Assembly (NCBI RefSeq): GCF_023065955.2
Contig: NW_026623050.1
Location: forward strand, 18,186,501-18,250,500
DNA: 64,000 nt
DNA from: Ursus arctos
Taxonomy: Eukaryota > Chordata > Mammalia > Carnivora > Ursidae
Reading direction: 5' to 3'
The notes under the pieces are model-generated. The model was not told the DNA's origin and searched no databases. It was given only the letters and a program-made list of their open reading frames with translations. Below, piece after piece: positions 21,711 through 33,120 of the stretch. The translations under genes were made by a program, and so were the position numbers. How positions within the stretch are numbered: position 1 is the first letter of the stretch; every line of letters begins with the position of its first letter.

Positions 21711-21895
21711 GGGGTGTCTTGGTGGCTCAGTGGGTTAAGCGTCTGCCTTCAGCTTGGGTCATGATCCCGGGGTCCTGGGATTGAGCTGTGCATCAGACTC
21801 CCTGCTCAGTGGGGAGTCTGCTTCTCCCTCTGCCCCTCACCCTGTTCTTGTGCTCTCTCTCTGCCTCTCTCAAGTAAATAAATAAAATTAAAAAA
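21711..21895 (+). mobile_element. CAN-SINE, sense
   Basis: GGGGTGTCTTGGTGGCTCAG start, GGTCATGATCCCGG and GGGATTGAGC tRNA-like pieces, CT-rich middle, AAATAAATAAAATTAAAA tail. A perfect 15-bp duplication, AAATAGAAAATGATT, occurs at 21696-21710 and 21896-21910. Confidence 0.97.
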
Positions 21896-21910
21896 AAATA
21901 GAAAATGATT

Positions 21911-22859
21911 ACAGGGTTCTGTGATAGATTGATGGCCCCCCCCTGGGGATTTAAAAGATAACTTTTAGAAGGCTCTAGAGAAAACAAAGCCAAGGCAGCC
22001 TTGACATAAAGGGACCTGGGCATCATATCTGCTTTTCTAAATACAAAAAAGACCACAGATGCCTTGAAACAGACTTGATAAATGCTCCTGTGTTGCCTTA
22101 AACCGGACCAATCCCTATTTAAAGCTAAGATAGGTAAATGCCTACTATCTCCTAGAAATGGACTGATTATGAGGGCAAAATGGGTTACAGCAATTGAGGC
22201 TGTTGTAATGGCCCATTGTCAAGTGGCTAGAGAATGACAACAACCAAAACAACAAAAAATCACTCCGTCATTGTAAGGAATTTGAGCGGAAGCTATAATC
22301 AAGAAATGGCAGCCACTTAGTTAAGAGCTGGGGGTGAGTCAATTGGACTGTTCTTTTCCTTCTTAACTGTTGATGTACCATTGCACTGATGACGTCTCTC
22401 TATGCTTATTATGTATGTATTTCATTGAGGCCCTCTGTAGAAATGCCCAGGTTGAATCATTTCTACATTTACACTAAGGATATTCCTGAGAACATTGTGA
22501 CTATGTCCTGTTCATCCTATATGAAATCTCATGTAAAATTTGTTTTTCTTTTTGCTGAGTGATTAGAAGGGCTCTGTTTCTTTTAAAGAGCTGTTTTTTA
22601 GGTATTCTGTTTTTGGTCTGTTTGGAGAATAAGGACCAGCTATTTCTCTATTTTCCCTTTGGTTTCCAGGACACTCAAAGCCAAATTTGGGATTCAACTT
22701 ATAACTTATAACTATCAACTTATAACTATCCAGATCCTTATGGCTTGCATGTTGGTATCCACTCCCCATCTTTGATCTTGCTTCCTACTCTCATTTGTAT
22801 TCTATTTCTGGTCTGGATTTTTCTAACCATTTCCCACCTCCCCATAACATGTTGCTATG
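21911..22859. other. Unassigned sequence, possibly old LTR in part
   Basis: The opening 'tgtgatagattgatggcccc' resembles LTR starts of the MaLR kind, but I cannot follow an LTR downstream. A short tandem of AACTTATAACTATC (14 bp, 2.5 copies) lies at 22696-22730. Otherwise nothing identified. Confidence 0.35.
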
Positions 22860-23170
22860 TTTTCATAGGGGATAACCTCAAATCTTTTGTGAAATTCTTT
22901 TCTTTCAATCCAAGCTAGCAATGTCTGCGCTCATGTTCTCATGTGACTTAGTAGAATTTCTGCAGCAGCCTCCTATTTAAGCTTGCAGCCTCCTGCCTTG
23001 TCTCCCCTCTCTCCATTCTGCTGTAGTTCACTCTTGAGATCTCAGATTTAATCATGATTTTCCAAGCTTAAAACCCTGCCAGGACAGCCCTCTCTCTGTG
23101 AGCAGAACAAGCTATTAAGATCTGCCCTTACTTATGGCTTTAATCTTAACATAAGCTCTGTTTCATACAC
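22860..23170 (+). mobile_element. Probable L2 fragment
   Basis: The order 'gcagcagcctcctatttaagc', 'ctgccttgtctcccc', 'cttaaaaccctgccagg' and 'aagctctgtttcatacac' resembles the L2 3' portion. Degraded; assignment by eye. Confidence 0.5.
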
Positions 23171-23474
23171 TCTATACTTCCGTAAATTTTGTTCAGTGAG
23201 TAATAATTACTGTCATTTTCACAACAGCAGTAATTTTCGTACACAGTAGCATAGGAATTTTGCATGTTTCCTTTATCAAAAAGTAAATGAGTCCCATGTT
23301 CATGTACATTAGAGGAAAGGGAGTATACAAGGGATGGAAGGATGGGAAGATTGTCAGTTTGCTGAGGCTACATAGTACCAGTTTGGTAATTTGGTCATAT
23401 CCAGAAGCTAATTTATTTTATTCCAAATCTGTCAACCTAATATTCTCTAGGCTCTTCCCTCAAACACTCTTTTA

Positions 23475-23675
23475 TTTATTTATTTTTTTTAAAAGATTTT
23501 ATTTATTTATATGACAGAGAGACAGCCAGCGAGAGAGGGAACACAGCAGGGGAGTGGGAGAGGAAGAAGCAGGCTCCCAGCAGAGGAGCTCGATGTGGGA
23601 CTCGATCCCGGAACGCCAGGATCACGCCCTGAGCCGAAGGCAGACGCTTAACGACTGCGCTACCCAGGCGCCCTG
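23475..23675 (-). mobile_element. CAN-SINE, antisense (arctoid-type variant)
   Basis: AAAAGATTTTATTTATTTA, GACAGCCAGCGAGAGAGGGA, GAAGAAGCAGGCTCCCAGC, GATCACGCCCTGAGCCGAAG and CTACCCAGGCGCCC in order. A perfect 13-bp duplication, AAACACTCTTTTA, occurs at 23462-23474 and 23676-23688. The 'agacagccagcgagagaggg' variant is shared with 28345-28550 and looks like a young subfamily. Confidence 0.97.
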
Positions 23676-23688
23676 AAACACTCTTTTA

Positions 23689-24104
23689 AAACAGGAGGGA
23701 ACTGAAACCATAAATAGCTTCCTACCAAATTCATTTCCTGATCTGAACTTCTTCCTTAAACCTGTTACCTTCTTTTGGGTAGAAGCAAGATAGGTTTACA
23801 TATTATAGTTCAGCTGGAGTTAGATGTTTTCATAGTCTCTGGATTAACCTTTAGTGAAATATGACAGAGTGAGGATAAGGAGGTGTATGGAAGGTGCTGT
23901 TCTGTATGAGTATAGATTTTGGAGGAAGGAGGTTCGGTATTACTTGTAACCATGTCGTAAACTAGCTACGTGATCCTGAGTAATTTGAGTCTTTGATTTC
24001 TGGATAAAATGAGAGTGTTATGGTGGATTGTCTCCAACCATCCTTCCAGTCCCTGATTCTAAATAGAATGTTCTTAGAAAGAATGAGTGAACATAACCAA
24101 ATTT
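23689..24104. other. Unique non-coding sequence
   Basis: Nothing recognised; no convincing open frame or repeat. Confidence 0.5.
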
Positions 24105-24260
24105 CCTTATTCATTCATTCATTAGCAAATGTTTATTGGATGCCTATTGTATGCCCAATATTGTGTAGCTTTGGGAATACAGGAAAAACACAGAGTTTAA
24201 GGAACAATTATTTTGCCATCACAGAGCTTGAAGTTTAATTAGGGATTTACATAAATATCC
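24105..24260 (+). mobile_element. Ancient interspersed repeat fragment
   Basis: 'ttcattcattcattagcaaa', 'tgtttattggatgcctattg' and 'cacagagcttgaagttta' match the same ancient family seen at 20880-20995. Confidence 0.6.
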
Positions 24261-24356
24261 ATCGCACAAGGTAGAAACGTATTGATGCCATTAGAAACTC
24301 GTAGATCATAAAGCCATAGTGTTAGAGCATGGTAACTTCAGATGTCATAGAGTCTG

Positions 24357-24495
24357 TACTTCTCAGAGTGTGTCCATGAAGCTTCAGCTTCACCTGGGTA
24401 GAATCTTGAGCACTACTTTAGAACCACTGAATCAGAATCTGCATTTTAACCACATCTCCAGTTGATTCATATTCCCTTTGAAACTTGAAATGCAC
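24357..24495. mobile_element. MER5-like hAT remnant
   Basis: 'acttctcagagtgtgtcc', 'cttcagcttcacctggg', 'gaatcagaatctgcatttta' and 'ccagttgattcata' follow the MER5-family order, with degraded ends. Confidence 0.7.
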
Positions 24496-24499
24496 AGAT

Positions 24500-24625
24500 T
24501 TGGTCCAAATCCATCATTAGATGAAGAAACAAGTCCTGAAGTTTAAAATAACTCAGCTGGTTTAGTGGGAGGATAAGGACTTGAACCCACAGCCCCTGAT
24601 TCTTGCTGGGTTGTGTATATAGTGT
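24500..24625 (-). mobile_element. MIR fragment, antisense
   Basis: 'agatgaagaaacaagtcctg', 'aataactcagctggtttag' and 'gaacccacagcccctgattc' in this order match the antisense MIR core and box-B region. Confidence 0.65.
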
Positions 24626-25903
24626 GTCATTCCTTGTTACAAGTTGCTATGGGATTTCAGAGAAAATCAGTGATTGGCAACTATACTCAGTTCAGTTATA
24701 ACATATACCAATGAATCTAAACTTTGCAACTCAAGCCAGATTGGCAGATCCAGCCTGATTTAGACTGTTGTACATTCCATGGATCATATTAACTACTCTT
24801 TCTCACTAATAAAATCAATGCTGTATCTTATCCCTACACTCTCTTTGAAATGCAGAAATGTTGGCAGTCACCAAGAGGAGAGGAAATTTCCCTCCCCACA
24901 GAAGAAATTTCCAGGCTAGGTTTAATGCTTTGTCATCAAATCCATTATTACCAAGGAGAAAAAAAGCCCCAAATACCTCCAAGCACACATCCTCCTGACA
25001 GAGGTTCACAAGAGTCATCTTCCCACATGTACAGCCTATGGAATGGACTCCCTAAATGGGCCCTGTAGGCTAAGGGGAAGACATGAAAGTGAAATGAGAT
25101 TCTAGTTTCTCAATGAACCTTTCTATGTTCTATTGCATAGAAGTCATCCTACCCAGCTTGGGTAGAGAATTCACAGGGTTAATGACTAAAGAATGGAGTT
25201 CTTGTAATCAATATAGTCCTCTGGCTTTATTGATTAGAATCACCTGCTTATTTTGCAGCTAAGATTTTTTTTTTATCCCATTCAAAACAAAGGCACCCTA
25301 GGGGACCATTAAGTAAATAGGCATTTAAGACTTTTTTCATTGCTAAGAAAGTAGTTAATTATTATTAGTGCCTAAAAGTCTCAATTCAGACAGAACACCT
25401 GAATGCACACACTGCCGAAATCGTAGTGACATGTCTCCTATGAATGGATGCCAATTTGCAGTTTATTGAAAAAATTCTGCTTCCTCTTTGGAGTGTTTCG
25501 GGAGGGGTGTGACTCCACATTTAACTCCTGAAAAGCAATGAGACTTGTCAGAACTCTTCTTCAAAGGAGCTGAGGTGGAGCAGCTTCCCCAAATATTGCA
25601 TGTCCCTGGTGGACACCACTGTTGCATGCACAAGCAGTTCAAGCCACAGCCTGTCTAAAGAAATAGATTGCTAGTATGGAAACCCTTTAAAGACATCAGG
25701 TCAATTTTATTTTATTTCAAGAACACATACACATTAAAAGTAGACTCATGGTATTCACTGGGTAACTTGCTTCTGCTAGTTTGGTACAATACTAAGGATT
25801 TAATATTACCACTTAATGACCTATTTTTTCTCCTTGTTTGTTAATTACACAGATCAACCATCACACACATCTTTATGGAGCATCTACTATGTATAAGATG
25901 TTG
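24626..25903. other. Repeat-poor unique sequence
   Basis: No gene or clear repeat. Opposed open frames at 24815-25018 and 24850-25068 overlap each other and have no domain. The part about 25200-25560 has several AT-rich homeobox-type cores (TAATTATTATTAG) and looks unbroken by repeats. Confidence 0.45.
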
Positions 25904-25917
25904 TGCCTAGTGCTTTT

Positions 25918-26128
25918 TTTTATAATAATTTTTTATTATATTATGTTAGTCATCATACAGTACATCCGTAGATTTTGATGTAAAGTTCCATGATTCATTA
26001 CTTGCGTATAACACCCAGTGCTCCATGCAATACGTGCCCTCCTTGATACCCATCACCAGCCTATCCCAATCTCCCATCCCTCCCCCCCACCGAAGCCCTC
26101 AGTTTGTTTCCCAGAGTCCATAGTCTCT
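25918..26128 (-). mobile_element. Short L1 3' end, antisense
   Basis: Poly(T), then 'tattatgttagtcatcatac', 'aacacccagtgctcc' and 'ccctcagtttgtttcccaga': the L1 3' UTR in reverse (compare 63570-63780). Only about 211 bp was copied. A perfect 14-bp duplication, TGCCTAGTGCTTTT, occurs at 25904-25917 and 26129-26142. Confidence 0.95.
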
Positions 26129-26224
26129 TGCCTAGTGCTTTTGAAATATGATGATAATGTCTATTCACAGGGCAGGAGACTACTAATCATGTTTTATAGA
26201 TAAATAAACTTAACAAAGTTCTGT

Positions 26225-26535
26225 GAAACATCAAATTGTCGTATGACTCAGCAATTCTACTTGCAGGGATATACCCAAGGGAACTGAAAATGTATGTTCA
26301 CAAAAACCGGTACATGCATGTTCATAACAGCTTTATACATAATAGCCTAAAAGTGGAAACAACCCAAATGATCATTAATGAGTGGGTTGATAAGCAAAAT
26401 GTGGTATTCCATATAGTGGAGTGATATTTAGCAATAAAAAGGAATGAATTATTGATATATGCTTCAACATGGATGAGCTTAGAAAACATCATTCTGAGTG
26501 AGATAATAGAGTCACAAAAGGCCACATTGCATGTG
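26225..26535 (+). mobile_element. Old L1 ORF2 C-terminus / 3' region, sense
   Basis: 'tatgactcagcaattctac', 'gggatatacccaaggg', 'agtggaaacaacccaaatg', 'gcaataaaaaggaatga' and 'gagtcacaaaaggccacatt' follow the order of an older L1 family (L1MA/L1MB-like). The matching translation contains YDSAILLAGIYPRE, as in the ORF2 C-terminus. A different, older subfamily from the neighbour at 25918-26128. Confidence 0.85.
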
Positions 26536-27319
26536 TTAAACCATTAAGATGTTGGAGTGTTTGTTATTGCGGCATAATCCAGCCTATCCTTAACCGGGGG
26601 ATTTTGATGATCAGCCAGGTTTGGAAATCAGCAGTAGAGATAGTAAATTCTAAAGAACTGGGAGCAAAAAGATCATTTAGGGCTGGGGGTAGTCAGGAAA
26701 GCCTTAACAGAAGAATTTGAGCTGGGCCTTGAAAGATAAGACTGGGAGAGGAAAGAGTAATAGGACATTCCCTATCACAAGGCACAAATGATAGGGAAAG
26801 AGTCACACCAATAATAGTTTATCTTATTTTCTTTTCTCTTAAAAATGAATTAAGACTTTATAACATACTTGAAGGGCAGATGCTTCAGCTATTGCCAACA
26901 TTTATTTTCTAGTTGAACAAACTGGGATAACAATCCATGTGCAATGTTACGCAATTAATCTTTCAACAAACACTGAATCACTTCAGTGCTTCATTTGTTC
27001 TAATAGACAATTGTCCTGAATTCTCTTTGCAGAGAGAATGTAAGTGCAGCATTTTTGATGGAATCAGGGAAGGTTAGCTGATGGAAGACTTGAATGCCAG
27101 GCTGAAGTTAGCCTCTTCACTACTGCTTTGAGAAAAACCCCACGTTTTCCTCGGGTATTTGCATATAGGTGAATTTTTCCCCCTTTCCATCTGAAACAGC
27201 AACTTCTGCTGCCAGCAGGCTCTTACGCTTGGCTCTGCCTAACTGTTTTTGTTTCCTTTTCTGCTTGATCTCACAGCTTCCTTTCTCCCATCCCCCAATC
27301 TTTTGGGATATGAGATCAA
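26536..27319. other. Unassigned sequence
   Basis: No gene recognised. About 26660-26810 ('gaatttgagctgggccttgaaagata', 'cctatcacaaggcacaaatg') resembles an ancient repeat also suggested near 29340-29480. A minus-strand open frame at 27120-27398 has no recognisable domain. Confidence 0.4.
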
Positions 27320-27324
27320 TGAGG

Positions 27325-27575
27325 AGGAGGGAGAAGGAGCTGGTACTAACTGAGGGCCTTGTGTGTGCCACATATGTGTTTGAGATAGATCTTCTCATCT
27401 AGTCCCTGATGACAGCACCCTGAGAGGTACTGTTTGCCCCGTTTTTGTGGATTAGAAAGCAGAGGCTGATGAGTAAGGGGATTGTCCAGAAGTACACAAT
27501 TAGAAAATAGTGGAGCCAGGACTCAAACCAAGGTCTTTTTGACACTGATATCCTTTAAACGATACCACATTGCTC
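27325..27575 (-). mobile_element. MIR, antisense
   Basis: 'accctgagaggtactgtttg', 'agaaagcagaggctgatgag', 'gtccagaagtacacaatta' and 'gagccaggactcaaaccaag' match the antisense MIR order across its length. Confidence 0.85.
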
Positions 27576-28004
27576 TCGGTGAACTGGAAGCAATGCAGTT
27601 TATTAATCTATCTCCTTTTGGACAAACCGCATAAAGTACTCTATTGGAAAGAAAGGGTTATAAATGTAAATCTCTTTCACAATGTGTGCATGATCTTGCT
27701 TAAACTGGTCTTATTCTATGTAGGAAGAAATTGCTAAAGGAAGAGGGATACTGGTAAAACTTAATTCCAATAAATTCTACAATTGCTTTTTTATTGAGAG
27801 TGAATAAATAGATGGGAGACATCCAAACATTAATAAAAATTATCTTGCCCTGTTTCAGCTTTTGGAGAATTCTGAGTAATTATGCATTATTATAAGTATG
27901 TAGAGGATGACTTAGGTGGATTGTAAATACTTTATAGTGGGATGAAGACTGTGGGGCAGCCAAAGACCAGACCAAACAATTTATTCCATACACAGAGGGA
28001 TATT
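27576..28004. other. Unique AT-rich sequence
   Basis: Nothing recognised. Confidence 0.5.
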
Positions 28005-28167
28005 CATTTACTCATCCATTCCACAAATATATACTAAGTGCTCAACATGTGTGGGGCATTGTTCTAGGTGCTACAGATACAGGAGCAAATGAGACAAAGT
28101 CCTGGCTACCATGGAGCTTAGAGTCTGTGGGAGTCAGATAATAAACAAAAAATAAATGACTCCCATA

Positions 28168-28896
28168 TGTAGTAGGCAGAATAGTAGCTCCCCAAAGATG
28201 TCTACATCTCAGTTTCAGGAACCTGTAAATATGTTGCCTTACATAGAAGAAGAGATTTTACAAATGTGATTAAATTAAGTACTTTGAGATGGGGAGATTA
28301 TCATCTATTATTTGGGTGGGCCCAATCTAATCACAAAGATTCTTTTTTTTTTTTTTTTTTTAAAGATTTTATTTATTTATTCGACAGAGATAGAGACAGC
28401 CAGCGAGAGAGGGAACACAAGCAGGAGGACTGGGAGAGGAAGAAGCAGGCTCACAGCAGAGGAGCCTGATGTGGGGCTCGATCCCATAACGCTGGGATCA
28501 CGCCCTGAGCCGAAGGCTGACGCTTAACCACTGTGCCACCCAGGCGCCCCTAATCACAAAGATTCTTAAAAGTAGAAAGTGTTTCCTGACTGTGGTCAGG
28601 AGATGGGGCTAGAAAAGAATGGTCAAAGAGACGCAGTGTTGCTGGCTTTGAAGTTGGAGGAAGAGACCATGTTTCAAGGAATGTGAGTGGGCTGTAGAAG
28701 TTGGAAAAGGTAAGGAAATAGATCCCCCCCCTAGAGTCTCCAGAAAGGAATGCAGCCCTGTTAACATCTTGATTTTAGCCAGTGAGGTCTGTGTTGGACT
28801 TCTGAACTACAGAACTTTAAGATAATAAATTTATGTTGTTTTCAGCCACTTGAGACTGTGGTAATTTGTTATAGCAACCATAGAAAGCCAATACCT
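28168..28896 (+). mobile_element. MLT1-type (MaLR) LTR, split by a SINE
   Basis: Starts TGTAGTAGGCAGAATAGTAG. It contains 'cctgtaaatatgttgcctta', 'gagatggggagattatcatc' and 'gggtgggcccaatctaatca'. After the SINE it has 'gctttgaagttggaggaag', 'ggaatgcagccctgttaac' and 'gataataaatttatgttgtt', and ends in 'gtggtaatttgttatagcaa'. This is the MLT1 order with an AATAAA signal in the third block. Solo LTR; no internal sequence seen. Confidence 0.85.
28345..28550 (-). mobile_element. CAN-SINE, antisense, inside the MLT1-type LTR
   Basis: Long poly(T), AAAGATTTTATTTATTTATT, GACAGCCAGCGAGAGAGGGA, and GATCACGCCCTGAGCCGAAG to CCACCCAGGCGCCCC. A perfect 17-bp duplication, TAATCACAAAGATTCTT, occurs at 28328-28344 and 28551-28567. 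Same variant as the copy at 23475-23675; among the younger insertions in the window. Confidence 0.97.
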
Positions 28897-28912
28897 TATA
28901 ATAATGTATTTT

Positions 28913-29237
28913 TAAATTAACATATAATGTGTTATTGGTTTCAGAGGTACAGGTGTGTGATTCATCAGTCTTAATATAATACCCAGTACTCATTACATCA
29001 CATGCCCTCCTTAATGTCCATCACCCAGTTACCCCATACCTCCACCTCCCTCCCCTCCAGCAACCCTCAGTTTGTTTCCTGTGATTAAAAGTCTCTTATG
29101 GTTTATCTCCCGCTCTGGTTTCATCTTGTTTTATTTTTTCCTCTCTTCCCCTATGATCCTCTGTTTTGTTTCTTAAATTCCACATATCAATGTGAGCATA
29201 TGATAATTGTCTTTCTCTGATTGACTTATTTCGCTTG
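28913..29237 (-). mobile_element. L1 3' end, antisense, at the MLT1 LTR edge
   Basis: 'taacatataatgtgttattg', 'ttcagaggtacaggtgtgtg', 'ccctcagtttgtttcctgtg' and 'catatgataattgtctttct' give a reversed L1 3' UTR of a somewhat older subfamily than 25918-26128. A perfect 16-bp duplication, TATAATAATGTATTTT, occurs at 28897-28912 and 29238-29253. Confidence 0.93.
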
Positions 29238-29524
29238 TATAATAATGTATTTTATGAGAGTAATAACTACTCCAAAGAAGATAATATGGGAGAAGGAGAT
29301 AGCTGGTGACTGCTAGTGGGATGGTATTTTTTTCCTCCTTAATGTTGTGGTCAGGGAGGGCCACTCTAAGGAGGTGATAATTGGAACAAACGTCAGTGAT
29401 GAGGAGCCAGCCAGGTGGAAATTTGGGAAAAGAGTGTTCTAGGCATAGGAAATATCACATGCATCTGGAGGGCACTGTCCAGTGTGCTATGTTGGTGATG
29501 CATGAGTTTATCAGAAACAAGGCT

Positions 29525-29640
29525 TTCATTCGTTCACCCACTGATTGACTGACTCATTCATTCAACAGATATTTATTGAGCAGATCTGATGTGCCAGGCA
29601 CTGCTCTAGGTATTGGGAATATAGTAGTGAACACATTATT
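29525..29640 (+). mobile_element. Ancient interspersed repeat fragment
   Basis: 'ttcattcaacagatatttat', 'tgtgccaggcactgctctag' and 'gtagtgaacacatta' match the ancient family also seen at 20880-20995. Confidence 0.65.
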
Positions 29641-30844
29641 TCTGCACTGGTCTGTCCCTCAAGGCTTGGTGTCAGCTGTATATGGAATTCTCAATTCCAG
29701 AGGAAAGCATCTGTTGTTCTTTTCTTAAATGATTCCTTAGATCTTAGGGAGATTCATATGAAGATTCATGTAAAATCCACCCCAAATTGGGTGTGATTGC
29801 CCTTCTAGATGTTGGGCATCATCTGGGCAATTCTTATTTCTGAAAGTTTCTTAAAGTCACCAGTATAAGAATAATACCATACAATTAAAAATTTATATCT
29901 ATCTTGCTCTGAAATATTTATAGTAATATTAACAATAATCCTTTATTCACTTTTAATGTATCACCTTTTTAGCATCTAATGTGCCTGGCATGATTCATTC
30001 ATTAAATAACTTGAAGTTTCCTGTAAAGTCAGAAAATGCTCTATCTGTGTGGCCATACACACATACACACACTATGAGCATTTCAGTCATACCTTTTTGT
30101 TCTACATGAGTTCATCCAAACATTTTTCCTTACCAAATCCCTAAAGTTTTTTTTTTTTTGTTAAATTTACTAATTTAGTCAGTGAGAAAGATAAGCAAGA
30201 ATGTATTGGCGAAGTCACCTATCTCTTCAAACAGCTGATGTTCCTGCAAATCAGAATTGATTTGAATTAAGGTGAATGATAAACGTGCACTGTCAGACCG
30301 CCTCCTGGGAGTGGACTGGGTGAGTTTTCAGGGTGAATTTTCTTTGTCCTCCTGGCCTCAGGCTGACTCTAGATCTGCCTTTCACTCCTCACCAAAGTTG
30401 ACTTTGTCTCACTCTGTCTCATCTCCCATTCCATTCCCACTTCCACCCACTGAGGCACAGGCAGAGCTCTGCTATACCAATCTCAAGACTAGGTTCCCCT
30501 GAGCAGTCCCTGAAGCACCTTGTGTTTTGAGATACCTCATTAGGCCATGGTCAAAATCTCAAGAGCCTGCTGAAGGAGGGTGAATCTGTGTGGAAAACTT
30601 ATAGGGGTTTAGAAGCCTGAGATTCTGGCATGTGGGTGTGTGCAAAGTATTGGAGGGAACCACTGACAGCTTCAGCTGCTTCGAGTTGGGAAGAAAACAC
30701 AAGGTAGATGGCTTTTTCTCTCATCCGTCTTCTTACCAGGCCCGGAAGTTTCCCCTTCCCAGCACTGTAACATTTTTGGATGTTCCTCTGAATAGCTAGG
30801 CCAATCTAGAGAGTGGACACAAGGAAATGCCCCTTTAGAAATTT
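29641..30844. other. Unique non-coding sequence
   Basis: No gene recognised; a T run lies at 30148-30159. The open frame at 30272-30502 has no domain or repeat match. Confidence 0.5.
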
Positions 30845-31175
30845 AGAAACAAATTTCCTTGACTCCCAGGGTCCTTTGCACATGCTGCTTTCTTGGCTTC
30901 AACTTCCTTTCCCTTAGTCTTATGCTTCCTTCAAAAGTCAGTTCAGAAATACCCGGGAAGCATTTTCTGGCCCATGCCTCTTACCTAAAGTGCAAACCAT
31001 CATCTAGCCCCATCCTTTAGCACCAGGCACATCCTCTATCATGGCATCTGTTGGCTGAATCTTGACCATTTGCTTGCATTGGTTTCTGAGGTCTCCAGGA
31101 AAGCAGAGACCCTAGCCCTGATATATTGTGGATGCGTAGAAAATGCTTGTTGAGTGCACATTCCTCAGGGCCAAA
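30845..31175 (+). mobile_element. L2 3' region, sense
   Basis: 'cctttgcacatgctgctttc', 'aaaagtcagttcagaaatac', 'ctccaggaaagcagagaccc' and 'aatgcttgttgagtgc' follow the L2 3' end order. Confidence 0.7.
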
Positions 31176-31893
31176 GGTAGAACTGAACAGAGTTATTTTT
31201 TTCTGCCGCAAGTAATTATAATACCCATTTTACATAAATTACCTAAGAATAGTAGACTCTGGAATTAAGAACAGTCTAAATTGACATATGTTCCTTGTCT
31301 GAGTAATGGCTTTTACGAATTGATTAAACCCTTTCCTGAAAAACAGCAGGAGTGCATTTTATACATATTAGCATTTTATAAGTATTGCCATTTAAGCTTT
31401 TAATTCTGGCTCAGCCATTGGAATTATGTCATATGCCGAAAGTCAAACAGATGTTCAGAAGGATAACTTGTCACTGCCCAAATGCAGAAAAATGGTAAGG
31501 GTCATTCAAAGCCCACTGAAGTGTCAATAAACATTGAAAGAAGAATTCTCCTGAGATTAAAAAGAAATCAAACAGATAAAATGAAGAGGCCATCCTTCCT
31601 AGAGGACAGTTTGAGACAGAGGATCAGTGAGAAGCAAAGATGGAAAGCCTTACTTCCTTTTCCACTCCCAGTTGGCACAGAGAGAAGATACCAGGCATTT
31701 CTGACTTGTGGAGTTATATCTCTCTTGGGTTTCTGCATTCATGTGTTCCAAAGTTCGGGGAACTGTAGAGATTTTTCCGGGGTTCAGGTAAGAACCTTTG
31801 AATTTCAAATTATAGATACTCTTGAGCACTGTAAACCAAAATGAGCCATGACTTCCAAGTTCTTAGCTATGGTCATTCACAAAGGAAAATAGT
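31176..31893. other. Unique sequence with a 120-codon open frame
   Basis: No repeat recognised. A methionine-initiated open frame of 120 codons runs 31482-31844. A strong 5' splice-site match, CAG|GTAAGA, lies at 31785-31793 within it. There is no domain, signal peptide or homology that I recognise, and a chance frame of this size is common. Not called as a gene. Confidence 0.35.
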
Positions 31894-31911
31894 TGCCTTT
31901 GCAGTTTTCTT

Positions 31912-32084
31912 TTTTTCTTTTTTTTTAAGGGGGGAGGGGCAGAGGGAGAGGGAAGAAGAGAATCTTAAGCAGACTCCCTGCTGAGTGAGGAGCTGGACAC
32001 AGATCAGTTTAGCAACCCTGAGATCATGCTCTGAGCCGAAATCAAGAGTCAGATGCTCAACCAACTGAGCCACCCAGACGCCCC
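31912..32084 (-). mobile_element. CAN-SINE, antisense, older copy
   Basis: T-rich left end, 'gaggggcagagggagagg', 'tcccctgctgag'-like middle, GAGATCATGCTCTGAGCCGA, and CCAACTGAGCCACCCAGACG at the right. The imperfect 18-bp duplication tgcctttgcagttttctt (31894-31911) versus tgcctttccagttttctt (32085-32102) has one mismatch, suggesting greater age. Confidence 0.93.
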
Positions 32085-32102
32085 TGCCTTTCCAGTTTTC
32101 TT

Positions 32103-32814
32103 ATGGAAGGACCTGGGACAGAACTGTCTGTCTGACTGATTGGGGTACAAATTGGTTGACCTACATTCTTTAGGAACTTCTTATGTGCCAAATACCTGGG
32201 ATGGATGAAAAATAACAGAAGGTTTCTCCTTTCCAGAAACTTAAATGTCATGGAGGTAGAGAGTGTCTAGTCTATAAGATCGCCAGAAATCAAAGAGATG
32301 TTCTTGTACTACTTGGTATCTCCATGTACATATTATTCAAACTTATTGGCTGTATTTGTAATATTTTTAGGTTTTGGGAACCTAGCTTTGTTATGTCAGA
32401 TAAAGAACAATGTGAATTATTTTTGGTTCATTCCGAGGGGCATAATTTTACCTTTAAAACGATATAATATTTCCATTTTTTTTTAATTTGGCCAAGTTGA
32501 AAACAAATAAATAGACACATGAATTTTGAATGGTCCTAAACTTGGATATAGAAAATGAGCCCTTTGGCAGACAGGTCTGCTTAAGTGCAAACGTCTCCTG
32601 CATAATAATTATACATAGAGTCAGATATGCATGCAAACATACACAGATAGTTATTATTAATCATGGATTAGATTCTGAGAGCTAGAAAGAACCTATTCAT
32701 GCAACCCAACCCTTCCGTTTCTAAAACCTACTACTACAACTAATGATAATGATCATAATAATTGCAGTCATCTGAGCATTTGGTACTTGTGCGATGTGCA
32801 CCAGGCTATCGTCT
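32103..32814. other. Unique non-coding sequence
   Basis: Nothing recognised apart from AT-rich runs. Confidence 0.5.
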
Positions 32815-33120
32815 CCTTGAAGGCAGGAACCAGCTGTTTAATTAAGGCTGTGCCTTAGTGCCTACCTGGGTGCCTCCACATACCTGGAGTGCACCACACT
32901 TGGGAACCAACCACTCATGTTACACAAAGGAATGACATGTGCCAGGCTCTGTGCCAGACACTTCACATACATTATCCTACTGAACCATCAGAACCATCCA
33001 TGGTAGATATTAGCACCTGCATTTTACAGATAAGGAAGCAAGACCAAGAACAGTGTAATGCTGTTTTCAGGGCTAGTGATTTGTTGCTGATCTGAAAATC
33101 CAGATCTCTTGACTACCCAC
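32815..33120. mobile_element. L2 scrap followed by antisense MIR
   Basis: 'ctccttgaaggcaggaacc' (32815-32880) looks like an L2 tail, sense. From about 32935, 'tgtgccaggctctgtgccag', 'catacattatcctactgaac' and 'cattttacagataaggaagc' match an antisense MIR, ending near 33120. Confidence 0.65.

Larger units (their letters stand above)
28005..29490 (+). mobile_element. Ancient repeat hosting nested LTR, SINE and L1
   Basis: The outer pieces 28005-28167 ('ttcatttactcatccattcc', 'gcattgttctaggtgctaca', 'ataataaacaaaaaataaat') and about 29254-29490 ('gccactctaaggaggtgata', 'gaaaagagtgttctaggcat') read as two halves of one very old interspersed repeat. Between them lie an MLT1-like LTR, a CAN-SINE within that LTR, and an L1 3' end. 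Family of the outer repeat not named. Confidence 0.55.
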
